DNA of 64,000 nt from Bog-756 sp963833585 (GTDB lineage Bacteria; Actinomycetota; Acidimicrobiia; Acidimicrobiales; RAAP-2): positions 248,001 to 312,000 of the forward strand of contig CAWHYF010000004.1 of assembly GCA_963833585.1 (NCBI GenBank), in the 5' to 3' direction. Shown here piece after piece: positions 9,121 through 18,470 of the stretch; position 1 is the stretch's first letter; every line of letters begins with the position of its first letter. The translations under genes and the position numbers were made by a program. The notes below the pieces were generated by a model, which was not told where the DNA came from, made no database searches, and saw nothing but the letters and a program-made list of their open reading frames with translations.

Positions 9121-9792
9121 TCACCCCTCGGCGTGGACGGCGTCGGCCGCGGGCCGGCGGGCCCAGGTGTCCAGGCAACCGGCCGAGCAGAACAGCACGG
9201 ACCGGCCCCTCCGGCTGGGTGCGACCTCCTCCGCGGTGGCCTCCGAGAGGGGCAGACCGCAGATGGGGTCCCGAAGCCGGACCTCCCCGTCGATCACCAC
9301 ACCGATGCTGGACACCGGCACCGGCTTCTCCACGCCCCGCAACGCGACCTCCCGGGTCCGCTGCACGGCCCCCCAGCGGGGCATCTCGTCCAACACCGGC
9401 GCCACCGCCAGGGCCTCACCCCCCAGGCCGAGGTCACAGAGCCGCGCCGCCACGTTCACGCAGTGACCGATGTAGTCGTCCCCCTCCATCAGGATGACGT
9501 CACCGGTGGTGACACCGGACCGGATGGAGACGTTCTGGATCGGACCGGACACCGCGCCCACCACGTAGTGCAGTTCGAGAATGGCGGCCACCAGAGGGGC
9601 CGTCTCGACACACACCAACATCACCCCGTCACCCAGCCACTTGGCGATCCGCACACCACGTCGACCACAGATGTCGCGAAGCAGGGCCCGGAACGCCGTG
9701 AGCACGTCGACGGCGTGTTCGTCCCCTTCGAGTTCGGTCAGGGCGGTGAAGCCCGAGACGTCGACGAAGGCGAAGCTACGGCGGACCCGCAT
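9121..9792 (-). CDS. Class III adenylate/guanylate cyclase with C-terminal YHS-like metal domain
   Basis: About 223 residues from ATG 9792. The cyclase homology domain fills the first ~165 residues: metal Asp in FVDVSGF, the substrate-contacting Lys and second metal Asp in AKWLGDG, and the transition-state Asn/Arg in VNVAARL. All catalytic positions are therefore present. The last ~45 residues look like a YHS/TRASH-type metal module (DPICGLPL ... FCSAGC). This suggests cyclase output coupled to a metal or redox signal. An in-frame start at 9900 would add 36 residues of weak character. The gene is convergent with rnz. Confidence 0.82.
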   Translation of the reverse strand: MRVRRSFAFVDVSGFTALTELEGDEHAVDVLTAFRALLRDICGRRGVRIAKWLGDGVMLVCVETAPLVAAILELHYVVGAVSGPIQNVSIRSGVTTGDVILMEGDDYIGHCVNVAARLCDLGLGGEALAVAPVLDEMPRWGAVQRTREVALRGVEKPVPVSSIGVVIDGEVRLRDPICGLPLSEATAEEVAPSRRGRSVLFCSAGCLDTWARRPAADAVHAEG

Positions 9793-9929
9793 GCGGCGAT
9801 CGTGCCACGTTTCCGGATCGAGGTCACACTCCCGATGCCTCGGTACCGGATCACGGGTGTGGGCCGTGACGGTCCGGCTGGCCCGGTCGAGGGGCGGCAC
9901 CGTCAGGATCGGCTCCGGGGCCCGGACCT

Positions 9930-10697
9930 ATGCTGGGACCCGTGGATCCCGTCGTGGAGGCCCTGGCCGCGGAGCAGGCTGAGCTGGCCGACCTGCTGGA
10001 CGGCCTCTCGGAGACGCAGTGGTCGAGCCCGACCCGGTGCGTCGGGTGGGACCTTTCGGACGTGGTCCTCCACCTGGCTCAGTCCGACGCCATGGCCATC
10101 GCCAGTGCGAGGGGGGCCCTCGGTGGCAGCGCCGCCGTCACGGCCCGGACGCCGGAAGGAGCCGGTGGCGTGGACGACGTGGCGGCGGGGATGGTGGAGC
10201 GGGAGCGGGGGCTGTCGGAGGCGGAACTGCTGGCGCGCTGGACGGCCTGCGGGGACGAATTGGTCGAGGTCCTCGACTCCATGGACCTCTCGACCCGGGT
10301 CGGGTGGGTGGCCGGTGACCTGTCCGCCCGGACCCTGGCCACCACCCGACAGTCGGAGACATGGATCCATGCCGGGGATGTGGCCGATGCCGTGGGCCTG
10401 GAGCGGACGCCGACCGATCGCCTCTGGTTCGTCACCAGGCTGGCCTGGCGGACACTCCCCTACGCCTTCGCCACGGCAGGGCTCGCCCTGGCCGGCCCGG
10501 TGTCCCTCCACCTCGACTCGCCGGGCGGTGCGACCTGGGACCTCGTGCCGGACGACCCGCCGGCCACCACCATCGAGGGTTCCGGGGCAGAGCTGTGCGA
10601 GGTGGCGGCGCGACGGCTGGAGCCGGACGCCACGTCACTGACCGGCTCGGGACCGGACGTCCATCGGGTCCTCACCCTGATCCGCACCTACGCCTGA
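9930..10697 (+). CDS. Mycothiol-dependent maleylpyruvate isomerase-like (MDMPI / TIGR03084-type) protein
   Basis: A 255-residue protein of the DinB-like four-helix MDMPI_N superfamily. Supporting features are the early TRCVGWDLSDVVLHLA metal-site helix and the later SETWIHAGDVADAVG segment, which carry His residues for a metal centre. The C-terminal part is a wHTH_3/TIGR03084-like domain. Family members are metal- and often mycothiol-linked isomerases or transferases of unknown substrate. GTG 9942 is an alternative start. It lies 9 bases before a PhzF gene on the same strand and is probably co-transcribed with it. Two more MDMPI-type genes occur at 49560 and 63301. Confidence 0.8.
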   Translation: MLGPVDPVVEALAAEQAELADLLDGLSETQWSSPTRCVGWDLSDVVLHLAQSDAMAIASARGALGGSAAVTARTPEGAGGVDDVAAGMVERERGLSEAELLARWTACGDELVEVLDSMDLSTRVGWVAGDLSARTLATTRQSETWIHAGDVADAVGLERTPTDRLWFVTRLAWRTLPYAFATAGLALAGPVSLHLDSPGGATWDLVPDDPPATTIEGSGAELCEVAARRLEPDATSLTGSGPDVHRVLTLIRTYA

Positions 10698-10706
10698 GGC
10701 CCACCG

Positions 10707-11471
10707 GTGACGCTCGAACTGACGACCGTGGATGCCTTCACCTCCCTTCCGTTCACGGGCAACCCCGCCGCCGTCGCCCTCCTCGACTCCTTCCCCTCCG
10801 ACGCGCTCATGCAGGCGGTGGCGCGCGAGATGAACCTTTCGGAGACGGCGTTCGTCGTGCCGCGGACCGAGGGTGACCACGACCTTCGCTGGTTCACCCC
10901 GAGCGTCGAAGTCCAGCTGTGCGGGCACGCCACTTTGGCGGCGGCCCATGTGCTCGGCGGCGCCGCCACCTTCCACACCGCCAGTGGGGTGCTGACGTGT
11001 GTTCGCTCCGGGAACGGCATGATCGAGATGGACTTCCCCGCCGACCCACCGGTCGAGGCACCGCCGCCTCCGGGGCTCCAGCTGCCCGGCCTGGTCTGGT
11101 ACGGCACCGGCAAGTGGGACTCCCTGGCCGAGCTGCAGCGCGCCGCCTCGATCAAGGAGCTGGACCCCGATCTGGCCGCCGTAGCCGCCCTTGGAACCAG
11201 ATCTCTCATCGTCACCGCCCGGAACGAGGACGACGGGGCCGACTTCGTGAGTCGCGTCTTCGCTCCGAATGCGGGGGTGCCGGAAGACCCCGTGACCGGG
11301 TCGGCCCACTGCACCCTGGCCGAGTTCTGGGGTCATCGACTGGGCCGACGGCGATTGGTCGGAGAGCAGGTGTCCGCTCGAGGCGGAACCGTGCACATGC
11401 GCCGGCAGGACGGACGTGTGGTTCTGGGGGGCCACGCGGTGAGTGTGGCCCAGGTGACCATCGACGTCTGA
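10707..11471 (+). CDS. PhzF-family isomerase/epimerase
   Basis: A 254-residue member of the PhzF/diaminopimelate-epimerase fold. The N-terminal motif DAFTSLPFTGNPAAV is diagnostic, Glu in LSETAFV is the usual general acid/base position, and the second half begins at EDPVTGSAHC, the conserved C-terminal lobe signature. It starts with GTG after a GAGG element. It probably isomerises a small carboxylated substrate; the window has no phenazine genes, so PhzF proper is unlikely. It follows the MDMPI-like gene by 9 bases, which suggests an operon of two small-molecule isomerases. Confidence 0.9.
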   Translation: MTLELTTVDAFTSLPFTGNPAAVALLDSFPSDALMQAVAREMNLSETAFVVPRTEGDHDLRWFTPSVEVQLCGHATLAAAHVLGGAATFHTASGVLTCVRSGNGMIEMDFPADPPVEAPPPPGLQLPGLVWYGTGKWDSLAELQRAASIKELDPDLAAVAALGTRSLIVTARNEDDGADFVSRVFAPNAGVPEDPVTGSAHCTLAEFWGHRLGRRRLVGEQVSARGGTVHMRRQDGRVVLGGHAVSVAQVTIDV

Positions 11472-11629
11472 GGCCGGCGGCGACCGCCGGTCTTGGCGCC
11501 CCCACCCCCGGTCATTGTCGAACAACCTGTGCTAGTGATGACCGACGTGCAAGGACCGCGGTTTCGCCACGGGTTGCCGACTCGTGAGGGTGGTGCATCT
11601 CGACCGAGGGCCTGGGACGGACGGCGCCG

Positions 11630-13288
11630 GTGCGGACGATGAGGTCCGGTCCGACCAGGCGCCGCGTCGGCTGGGGTGCCCGGTTGGCGGCGGCCGTCCT
11701 CCTGGGCACCCTGCTTGCCCTCTGGAGCGCTCCCGCCGGGTCGGCACCCGGGCCGGTGACGGACCCGACGCAGGGACCCGTGGGCCCCCTGCGTGCTCCG
11801 GGGGGTCCCGTGCTGGTGGATCAGGAGGGTCGGACGGTACTGCTCCACGGGGTCAACCTGGTGTACAAGATCCCACCCTACGAGGTGGAGGTGCGCGGCA
11901 CCGGTCGGAACGTGGTGACGACGAGTGAGGCCCGACACCTGGCCCGGCTCGGCTTCACGGTGGTCCGCCTGGGCGTCATCTGGAAGGGACTGGAACCGGG
12001 CACCGACCCGATCAATGATCCTGCGATCTGCCACCCGGGAGCCCCCCGAGCGTCAGGCCCGGACCAGTTCAATGCCGGAATCTTCAAGACCTACATGGAG
12101 CGACTCGAGGCGACGGTTTCGCTGCTCGCCCGCTACGGGATCTACTCGCTCATCGATATGCACCAGGACGTCTACAACGAGGTCTTCGGCGGCGAGGGAT
12201 CACCCAACTGGGCGGTCTGCACCGACGGAATCACCCCGAGGCCCAAGTTGCACGTGGCGAACTGGAGCGTCAACTACACCGGCCCGGGGGTGAGCCAGGC
12301 GTACAACCACTTCTGGACGAACGACGTGGTCGGAAATCTGCAAGGCGAATTCGACAAGATCTGGGCCAAGATCGCCGCGCAATTTCGGGGAAACCCGAGC
12401 GTCGTCGGCTATGACCCGTACAACGAGGCGTACGGCCCCGATCTCTACACGACCTTCGACGCAGAGCTCGAGTGCTTCTACACCGGACGGGCCCATCCAG
12501 GTCTGAGCCAGAGGGGCCAACCCGTCACCTGTCCGGCGGACGATCCGGAACAGGGCCTGATCCCACGCATCGAGGCCGCGGATCCCACCCATCTGGTGGC
12601 GTACGAGGGCAACTACAGCACCGATTCCGGGGTGCCGAACCGGATCGGCCCCATGGACTACCCCCGCCTGGTGCTCAACTTCCACGACTACTGCTTCCTG
12701 CACGTTCCCAACGGTCCGGAACCTCCCGGGTTCGGTTCCACCTGTGGGCCGCTCGAGAGCCATGTCTTCACCCAGCACGCTCAGGAGCGAGCCAATGACG
12801 CCACACCCGAGCAACCGGGTGGACCGGCGGAGATCCTCAGTGAATTCGGTGCCACCACCGACACCGCCGACCTCACCCGGATCACCTCCGACGCCAACGC
12901 CAACCTGGTGGGCTGGACCTACTGGCAGTGGATCAACTACGACGACCCGACAGGTTCGCACTCGTCGGCCCTGTGGCCTCCGCGACAGGCCACCGCCAAG
13001 CAGTTGCAGGTGCTGTCACAGACCTACGCCTCGGCGGTGGCCGGAACGATCACGTCCATGTCCTTTGATCCCGAGACGGCCGCGTTCTCCTTGAGCTACC
13101 GCCCCGACCCGAGGATTGCCGCCCCCACCGTGGTCGTCGTACCGACATCAATCCACTATCAGCACGGCTACTGCGCCCGGGTCACCGGGGGCCGGATCAC
13201 CTCGCGGGCCGGTGCCACCCGTATGGACATCGAGAACGAACCGGCAGCCACCGCCGTGACGGTCTCCATCTCGGCCGGGCCGTGCTGA
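11630..13288 (+). CDS. Secreted GH5 glycosidase, endoglycosylceramidase-like
   Basis: About 552 residues. An Arg-rich N-terminus and a hydrophobic stretch (ARLAAAVLLGTLLALWSAP) form a signal peptide. The TIM barrel starts at LLHGVNLVYK. The acid/base Glu266 is in PYNEAYG and the nucleophile Glu405 in ILSEFGA. The spacing and the 'HGVN' and 'DMHQD' motifs resemble the endoglycosylceramidase (EGCase) branch of GH5. A beta-sandwich tail of about 90 residues follows. It should hydrolyse beta-linked glycans or glycolipids outside the cell. GTG 11630 and ATG 11639 are both possible starts. It stands alone, with 158 bases upstream. Confidence 0.9.
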   Translation: MRTMRSGPTRRRVGWGARLAAAVLLGTLLALWSAPAGSAPGPVTDPTQGPVGPLRAPGGPVLVDQEGRTVLLHGVNLVYKIPPYEVEVRGTGRNVVTTSEARHLARLGFTVVRLGVIWKGLEPGTDPINDPAICHPGAPRASGPDQFNAGIFKTYMERLEATVSLLARYGIYSLIDMHQDVYNEVFGGEGSPNWAVCTDGITPRPKLHVANWSVNYTGPGVSQAYNHFWTNDVVGNLQGEFDKIWAKIAAQFRGNPSVVGYDPYNEAYGPDLYTTFDAELECFYTGRAHPGLSQRGQPVTCPADDPEQGLIPRIEAADPTHLVAYEGNYSTDSGVPNRIGPMDYPRLVLNFHDYCFLHVPNGPEPPGFGSTCGPLESHVFTQHAQERANDATPEQPGGPAEILSEFGATTDTADLTRITSDANANLVGWTYWQWINYDDPTGSHSSALWPPRQATAKQLQVLSQTYASAVAGTITSMSFDPETAAFSLSYRPDPRIAAPTVVVVPTSIHYQHGYCARVTGGRITSRAGATRMDIENEPAATAVTVSISAGPC

Positions 13289-13765
13289 CCAGGAGGACAG
13301 GGCGGCCGTCCCCAGGGATGGCACGGTCGAGGATGGCGCCCGAAGCGCTCGTCGGCAGCAGGGCGGGCGGCCGATTCTGAGGGGCCGTCAGAGGGGCCGC
13401 CTCGGGCGGGATCCCACCCATCTCTCACCGGGCGCTGGCCCGAGTGGGCCAGGAGTCCTATCGTCTTCACCGATGTCCTCGAAGGGGGCACCCATGACCA
13501 AGACATTCGATTCGGACGACCGCCGGCGCCCTCTCCCCGCCTGCCGTCGCCGCCTGCGCACCGCCCGCCACCGGCACCGCGGGAAGGGTCCGCCGGAGCC
13601 CGCCGCAACCGGGGGCCAGGCGACGGCACCCGGGCCCCGCTTCGACCGTTCGGCCCGGGCCCGGTGCCACCCGGAGCACTCCCCACCCGGACCCCGCCAG
13701 GACGGACCGACTCCCGCTCGGGTTCAGCTCGGTCGAGAGACCTACCAACGATTGGAGAGCCGATC
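13289..13765. other. Gap before EF-G2 with one doubtful ORF
   Basis: No recognisable gene. The single candidate is the ORF at 13494-13769, listed separately. The rest is GC-rich sequence with no clear terminator or promoter. Confidence 0.5.
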
Positions 13766-13769
13766 ATGA
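13494..13769 (+). CDS. Doubtful leader ORF overlapping the EF-G2 start
   Basis: A 91-codon frame opens at an ATG seven bases after AAGGGGG and closes with a TGA that overlaps the ATG of the EF-G2 gene (ATGA). The product would be very basic, rich in Arg, Pro and Gly, with no recognised domain. The ribosome-binding-like sequence and the ATGA junction favour translation as a coupled leader. The composition is also what a chance frame looks like in this DNA. I cannot decide between these. Confidence 0.25.
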   Translation: MTKTFDSDDRRRPLPACRRRLRTARHRHRGKGPPEPAATGGQATAPGPRFDRSARARCHPEHSPPGPRQDGPTPARVQLGRETYQRLESRS

Positions 13770-15895
13770 AGACTGGGCACGTATCTGGTACCGCATCGTC
13801 ATCTTCGGAGCGACCCGGCCGCCGCCCGACGACCGTCGGGGCCGTCGGCCCGGGAGCCATTCGCAACATTGCCCTCGTGGGTCACAGCGGTGCCGGCAAG
13901 ACCACTCTGGCGGAAGCCCTGCTCTTCGCCTCCGGTGCGATCGCCAAACAGGGGAAGGTGGACGACGGCTCGACGGTGTGCGACTTCGAACCCGAGGAGA
14001 TCGGGCACCACATGTCGATGTCACTCTCGTTGGCGCCGTGTGTGTCCGGCGGTGTCAAGCTCAATGTCATCGACACCCCGGGCTACGCCGACTTCTTCGG
14101 CGAGGTGCGGGCGGCGTGCTCGGTCGTCGACTCGATGGTCGTCGTGGTCAGCGCGGTCGAGGGGATCGAGGCCCAGACCGAGGCCGCCTGGTCCCTGGCC
14201 GCAGAGATGGGCCTTCCCCGATTCGTCTTCATCAACAAGCTCGACCGGGAACAGGCCAGCTTCGACCGCACCCGCGGGCAGCTCGTCGAGCGCTTCGGAG
14301 CAGGCATTGCCCCGCTGGAGCTCCCCATCGGCGGTGACGCCGGTATCCGGGGGATCGCCGATCTCCTCACCGACACCGCCCTCTTCTACGATGGTTGGCA
14401 CTCCCGACCCGGGCCCATCCCCGACGACCTGGCCGCCACCGAGCACGACGTTCGCGAACAACTGGTCGAAGGGATCGTGGTCGGGGACGACGACCTCATG
14501 GAGCGCTATCTCGACGGGGACATCCCTTCGAGTGCCGAACTCGAGAACGTCCTGGCCGGCGGCGTGTCCCAAGGCGTGGTGTTCCCGGTGGTATGCGGCT
14601 CCGCCACCACCGGTGTCGGCATCGACCGGCTTGCCTCCTTGCTGGCCGAGGTCGGCCCGTCTCCTCTTTCACGGCCACCCGTCGAGATGCGAGCCGGTGA
14701 CTCCCTGCAGAGCGTGACCTGCGACCCGGCTGGTCCGCCACTGGCCCAGGTGTTCAAGACGATGTCAGACCCCTACGTCGGCAAGCTCTCACTTCTGCGT
14801 ATCCGCTCGGGGACGATCCGACCCGACACCGTGCTCACCAACTCCCGCACCCATGTCGATGAACGGCTGCATCTCCTCCAACTCGTCCGGGGGAAGCAGG
14901 CCGAGCCGGTGGATGGGGCCCTGGCGGGGGACATCGTGGCGGTGCCGAAGCTGTCTGACGTCACCACCGGTGACACACTGGCGCCCAAGGGGACTCCCGT
15001 GGTCGTGGCACCACCGCTCCTGGAACCTGCCGTGTTCTCCATCGCTCTCCGGCCCGTGTCCAAAGGTGACGAGGACAAGCTCATGACCGGCCTCCACCGG
15101 CTCCAGGAGGAGGACCCCGCCCTCGTGGTCGAGCGGGTGGACGAGACCCATCAGACCGTCCTCCGGGGAACGGGCGAGACGCATCTGGCCGTGACCAGGG
15201 AGAGGCTGGCGCGGAAGTTCGGTGTGGAGGTGGTCACCGAAGAGGTGCGGATCCCGTTCCGCGAGTCCATCACCACGGGAGCTGAAGCAGAGGGAAAGTA
15301 CAAGAAGCAGACCGGCGGCCACGGACAGTTCGGTGTGGTGTCGATCCGGGTGGAGCCACTCGAGCGTGGCGAGGGATTTCGATTCGTCGATCGGGTCGTC
15401 GGCGGCGCCATACCCAGGCAGTACATCCCGGCGGTGGAGAAGGGGATCATCGAGGCCATGGAGCGCGGCGGACCCCACGGCTACCCGGTAGTCGATGTGG
15501 AGGTGACCTGTGTCGACGGTAAGCATCACCCCGTCGACTCGTCTGAGATGAGCTTCAAGATGGCCGGGTCGCTCGCCTTCAAGGACGCCTTGGCCAGGGC
15601 CGGACCGGTGTTGCTCGAGCCCATCTCTCTTCTCGAGGTCACCGTTCCCGCCAACCTGCAGGGCAACGTGCTGGGTGACCTCACCTCCCGCCGGGGCCGC
15701 GTGCACGGAACCGAGACCATGGAGGCGGGGGTCCAGAAGATCTCTGCCCTGGTTCCCGCCGCCGAGCTCCAGCGGTACGCGGTCGACCTTCGGTCCCTAA
15801 CCGGTGGGAGGGGTCGCCTGCGGGCCCAGCACGACCACTACGACGTGGCCCCGCCCCATCTGACCGAGTCGGTGGCACGGGTGGGGCCTGGCTGA
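13766..15895 (+). CDS. fusA2: Elongation factor G-like GTPase (EF-G2)
   Basis: A 709-residue translational GTPase of the EF-G2 branch. After a 30-residue Ser/Arg-rich extension come the P-loop GHSGAGKT (about 39-46), the G3 motif DTPGYADF and the G4 motif NKLD. The domain II-V architecture follows, including the KKQTGGHGQFG segment of domain IV. The short N-terminal region and sequence style separate it from canonical EF-G, which normally sits in the str operon; no ribosomal genes are nearby. Mycobacterial EF-G2 is reported to lack ribosome-stimulated GTPase activity, so translocation should not be assumed. ATG 13766 follows TTGGAGAG and overlaps the stop of a possible leader ORF. Confidence 0.9.
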   Translation: MKTGHVSGTASSSSERPGRRPTTVGAVGPGAIRNIALVGHSGAGKTTLAEALLFASGAIAKQGKVDDGSTVCDFEPEEIGHHMSMSLSLAPCVSGGVKLNVIDTPGYADFFGEVRAACSVVDSMVVVVSAVEGIEAQTEAAWSLAAEMGLPRFVFINKLDREQASFDRTRGQLVERFGAGIAPLELPIGGDAGIRGIADLLTDTALFYDGWHSRPGPIPDDLAATEHDVREQLVEGIVVGDDDLMERYLDGDIPSSAELENVLAGGVSQGVVFPVVCGSATTGVGIDRLASLLAEVGPSPLSRPPVEMRAGDSLQSVTCDPAGPPLAQVFKTMSDPYVGKLSLLRIRSGTIRPDTVLTNSRTHVDERLHLLQLVRGKQAEPVDGALAGDIVAVPKLSDVTTGDTLAPKGTPVVVAPPLLEPAVFSIALRPVSKGDEDKLMTGLHRLQEEDPALVVERVDETHQTVLRGTGETHLAVTRERLARKFGVEVVTEEVRIPFRESITTGAEAEGKYKKQTGGHGQFGVVSIRVEPLERGEGFRFVDRVVGGAIPRQYIPAVEKGIIEAMERGGPHGYPVVDVEVTCVDGKHHPVDSSEMSFKMAGSLAFKDALARAGPVLLEPISLLEVTVPANLQGNVLGDLTSRRGRVHGTETMEAGVQKISALVPAAELQRYAVDLRSLTGGRGRLRAQHDHYDVAPPHLTESVARVGPG

Positions 15896-15991
15896 ACCGG
15901 CGCTCCACCGGGCGGGTCGCCTGAACGGCGGACCCGAGATGGCATCGTCGTCGCCACCGGACAGGAACCCGGATGCCGGCTCTCCGGGGCC

Positions 15992-17347
15992 TCACCAGGT
16001 CGGGGAGCCCAGATAGGAGGGGTTCGCCACGACGAGTTGGTCACGAGCGGACGCGGCCAGGACGCGACCGGCTGTGGAGAGGTCGGGATCGAATGCTCCG
16101 CTCCGGATGGCGTGCGCCAGCGCCTGGTCCCCGGCGAACCCGAGTGCGGCGACCCGGTCGGCGTGGGCCCGCGCCATCGAGGGGCCGACGGCCAACTCGC
16201 GCTCGACCATGAGGAGCACGTTCCGGGCGATCCGGGTGTCGAACCGGGTCCGGTCGGGGCGACCGCGCTCGACCTCCGCGTCGAGGTGTTCACGCACCGC
16301 TTCGACCAGCTCCCCCACGGTCGGACGGCCGAACGGTTCCACTACCGGGGGGAACGGGGGATCGACGGTCGGGGGGCGATCATCGGCCGGCTGCATCCCG
16401 AGCAGGACCAGGAGATCCCACTCGCTCTCACAGATCCTCCGACCGATGGCCGCGAGTTCGACCGAGCGGGTGGACCGGCGCAAGTGGGCGGAGGCCTGCA
16501 GGGAGCAGATCACCGCCCACTTGAGGGCGGCGTAGACCTCCCACCAGTTGACCCGGTCGGGATGGATCGCCTCCCCTCCGGCGGCGGTGTAGGACTCGAG
16601 CAACTCGGGGAGTGCTCCGAACCCACCCACATGGCCGGTCCCCCCGAAGCGCCACGACCTGGCGCACAGCCATCCGATGTCCTCGGCGGGGTCGCCGACA
16701 TGGGCCAGCTCCCAGTCCAGCACGGCACGGAGTCCGTCCCGTCCGACCAGCAGGTTGCCCATCCGGAAGTCGCCGTGCACGGTGACCGTACGGTCGGACC
16801 GGAGCGGATTGATCGCCAGCCAGCGAGCCCCGAGTTCGAGGGCCGGCCGGACCTCGCCGAGCCCGTCCAGCACCGGAAGCGGATCGCTCAGGGGGTCGCG
16901 GTCCGGCAGTCCGGCAACGGCCTCGGGAGGGATGCGGTGGATGGCGGCCAGCGCGGCACCGCACTGGGCGGTCAGCACGCGGCGAGCCGTCGCCCATTCC
17001 GGGTCACGGAGGAGCCTCCGTGGGATGGACTCGCCCTCGAGTCGTTCGACGACCAGCCAACCCGGATCCAGTCCGTCCTCGCTTCCTGCCGCCACCACCT
17101 CGGGTACCGGCACACCCGCCTCCTTCGCCGCTCCGAGCAGGGTCGCCTCGACGAGCACCCGGCCCGGTGCCACCCCGTCGCCACGCTGCTGTTGGAGGAT
17201 CAGGGGTCGACGGGTGCCATCCCCGGCTTCGAGGTCGAACGAGCTGGTGACCCGGGAGGCCCCACCGGAGAGTCGACGGAATTGCCGGACCGTGCCGGTG
17301 AGGGCCCGGCCCAGTTCGGTGGTGACCTGCTCCGTCGATCCCTCCAC
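15992..17347 (-). CDS. Phosphotransferase (APH-like kinase fold)
   Basis: A 451-residue aminoglycoside-phosphotransferase-like protein. The Brenner motif is seen as TVHGDFRMGNLLV and the metal-binding DFG-equivalent as AVLDWELAHVGDP; the N-lobe has the glycine-containing loop LSGGASRVTSSF. The ~120 residues after the kinase are a helical extension seen in actinobacterial acyl-CoA-dehydrogenase-linked APH proteins. It starts with a GTG at 17347 that shares one base with the TAG stop of the DUF7064 gene, so the two are translationally coupled. That pairing suggests a joint catabolic or lipid role rather than antibiotic resistance. The substrate is unknown. Confidence 0.85.
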   Translation of the reverse strand: MEGSTEQVTTELGRALTGTVRQFRRLSGGASRVTSSFDLEAGDGTRRPLILQQQRGDGVAPGRVLVEATLLGAAKEAGVPVPEVVAAGSEDGLDPGWLVVERLEGESIPRRLLRDPEWATARRVLTAQCGAALAAIHRIPPEAVAGLPDRDPLSDPLPVLDGLGEVRPALELGARWLAINPLRSDRTVTVHGDFRMGNLLVGRDGLRAVLDWELAHVGDPAEDIGWLCARSWRFGGTGHVGGFGALPELLESYTAAGGEAIHPDRVNWWEVYAALKWAVICSLQASAHLRRSTRSVELAAIGRRICESEWDLLVLLGMQPADDRPPTVDPPFPPVVEPFGRPTVGELVEAVREHLDAEVERGRPDRTRFDTRIARNVLLMVERELAVGPSMARAHADRVAALGFAGDQALAHAIRSGAFDPDLSTAGRVLAASARDQLVVANPSYLGSPTW

Positions 17348-18345
17348 TAGTCGACCGCGACGACGGGCCTCCCGCCGTCGTCGAGCTGGTGGAGGTACTC
17401 GGCAATGCCGTAGCCCGAGCGCCCCGAGCCGTCCTCGTCCCGGAGGGTCCACCGGGTGAGACCCTCGTTGACCAGGGTCCCGGCCATCCGACCAAGGTCC
17501 GCGACCCGGATGACCTCGCCGGACAGGTCGTACGTCCGGCCCTTCTTGTCCAGGATCTCGAGGTGCACCAGCGCCTGGGTCAGGCCGTCGTCGGCCAGCT
17601 CCGTGCGCACACGCCACTCCGCGATGCTGGTGACGCGTCCGCCATCGAACACCCAGCCCCGGTGGAGATCCCCCTCGCTGGTCCCCAGGCGTATGCCACC
17701 GAAATGGAGGCCCTCGTCGATGTTGATGCTGAACCAGCGCCACATGGTCGGTCCACCCCAGCGTCGCGGGCCCCAGGAACGATCGCGGTTGCCGAGTGCA
17801 CCGCCCCAGTGGTGGCGCTCACCGTCGACCTCCATCCATCCCGTCCACCTCCCGGCCTGCTCGAAATGGCCTTTGCCGGTGGTGCTGGCGGCCACCGCGG
17901 CCTCGGACGATCCCCGCCGACCCGTGGCCTGCCCGTCTGTTCCGATGGCCGGGGTGAGGGCGTCGAAGCGGAGGTCCAATCGAACATGCCGATCGTGGTC
18001 GGAGACCGAACCCCTGGTGCAGCGCCGGGCGGGAACGTCAGCATCCATGGTGAGACGCCAAGCGCGTACCGCCTCGAGCATCTCGTAGCGGACGGCACCC
18101 ACTTCGAGCAGTCTGTCGACCATCACGTGCTGCGCCTTCACGGCGCGGTACTCGCCGAGACCCTGCCCCGGAAGCCACAGCGACAGGCCCACGTCCATGG
18201 TGCCCTCGAGCGGGCGAATTCCGATGCGGGTGAACAAACCCGATTCGGTGCCCGCATCGAATCCGTTGAAGTAGTAGGACTCGCTCCATGCCGTGTCCCC
18301 TTCGACCGGATGGCCCAGGTCGTGACGGGGGTCGAGGATGGGCAC
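17347..18345 (-). CDS. DUF7064/DUF7065 protein (lipocalin-like, CrtC/AttH-type fold likely)
   Basis: A 332-residue protein rich in predicted beta strands and tryptophans. Marks of the DUF7064/7065 group are GALGNRDRSWGPR in the middle and the repeated W-rich strands around WGGPTMWRWFSIN. The fold resembles the two-domain lipocalin-like hydroxyneurosporene synthase/AttH proteins, but no enzymatic activity is established. No signal peptide is seen. It precedes and overlaps by one base the APH-like kinase on the same strand, an association that also occurs in other actinobacteria. A role in handling a hydrophobic ligand is inference. Confidence 0.75.
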   Translation of the reverse strand: MPILDPRHDLGHPVEGDTAWSESYYFNGFDAGTESGLFTRIGIRPLEGTMDVGLSLWLPGQGLGEYRAVKAQHVMVDRLLEVGAVRYEMLEAVRAWRLTMDADVPARRCTRGSVSDHDRHVRLDLRFDALTPAIGTDGQATGRRGSSEAAVAASTTGKGHFEQAGRWTGWMEVDGERHHWGGALGNRDRSWGPRRWGGPTMWRWFSINIDEGLHFGGIRLGTSEGDLHRGWVFDGGRVTSIAEWRVRTELADDGLTQALVHLEILDKKGRTYDLSGEVIRVADLGRMAGTLVNEGLTRWTLRDEDGSGRSGYGIAEYLHQLDDGGRPVVAVD

Positions 18346-18470
18346 CCCCCTATCATCGCCCCTGGGAGTGCCGGGGACAACGGGCCACGGCCCCTCCGGA
18401 CACGAAGCTCACGGTCCCCGGCATGCGGGCGGGACCCCGACCGGTCCGGGCCAGGTCCTAGTGTTGAGCC

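Noticed and set aside
9133..10641. 502-codon plus-strand frame
   Set aside because: It is antisense to the cyclase and out of frame with the MDMPI gene; the translation is Arg/Pro/Trp-rich.
17348..17743. N-terminal extension of the APH-like kinase
   Set aside because: It overlaps the DUF7064 gene in another frame; the GTG at 17347 gives the proper start.
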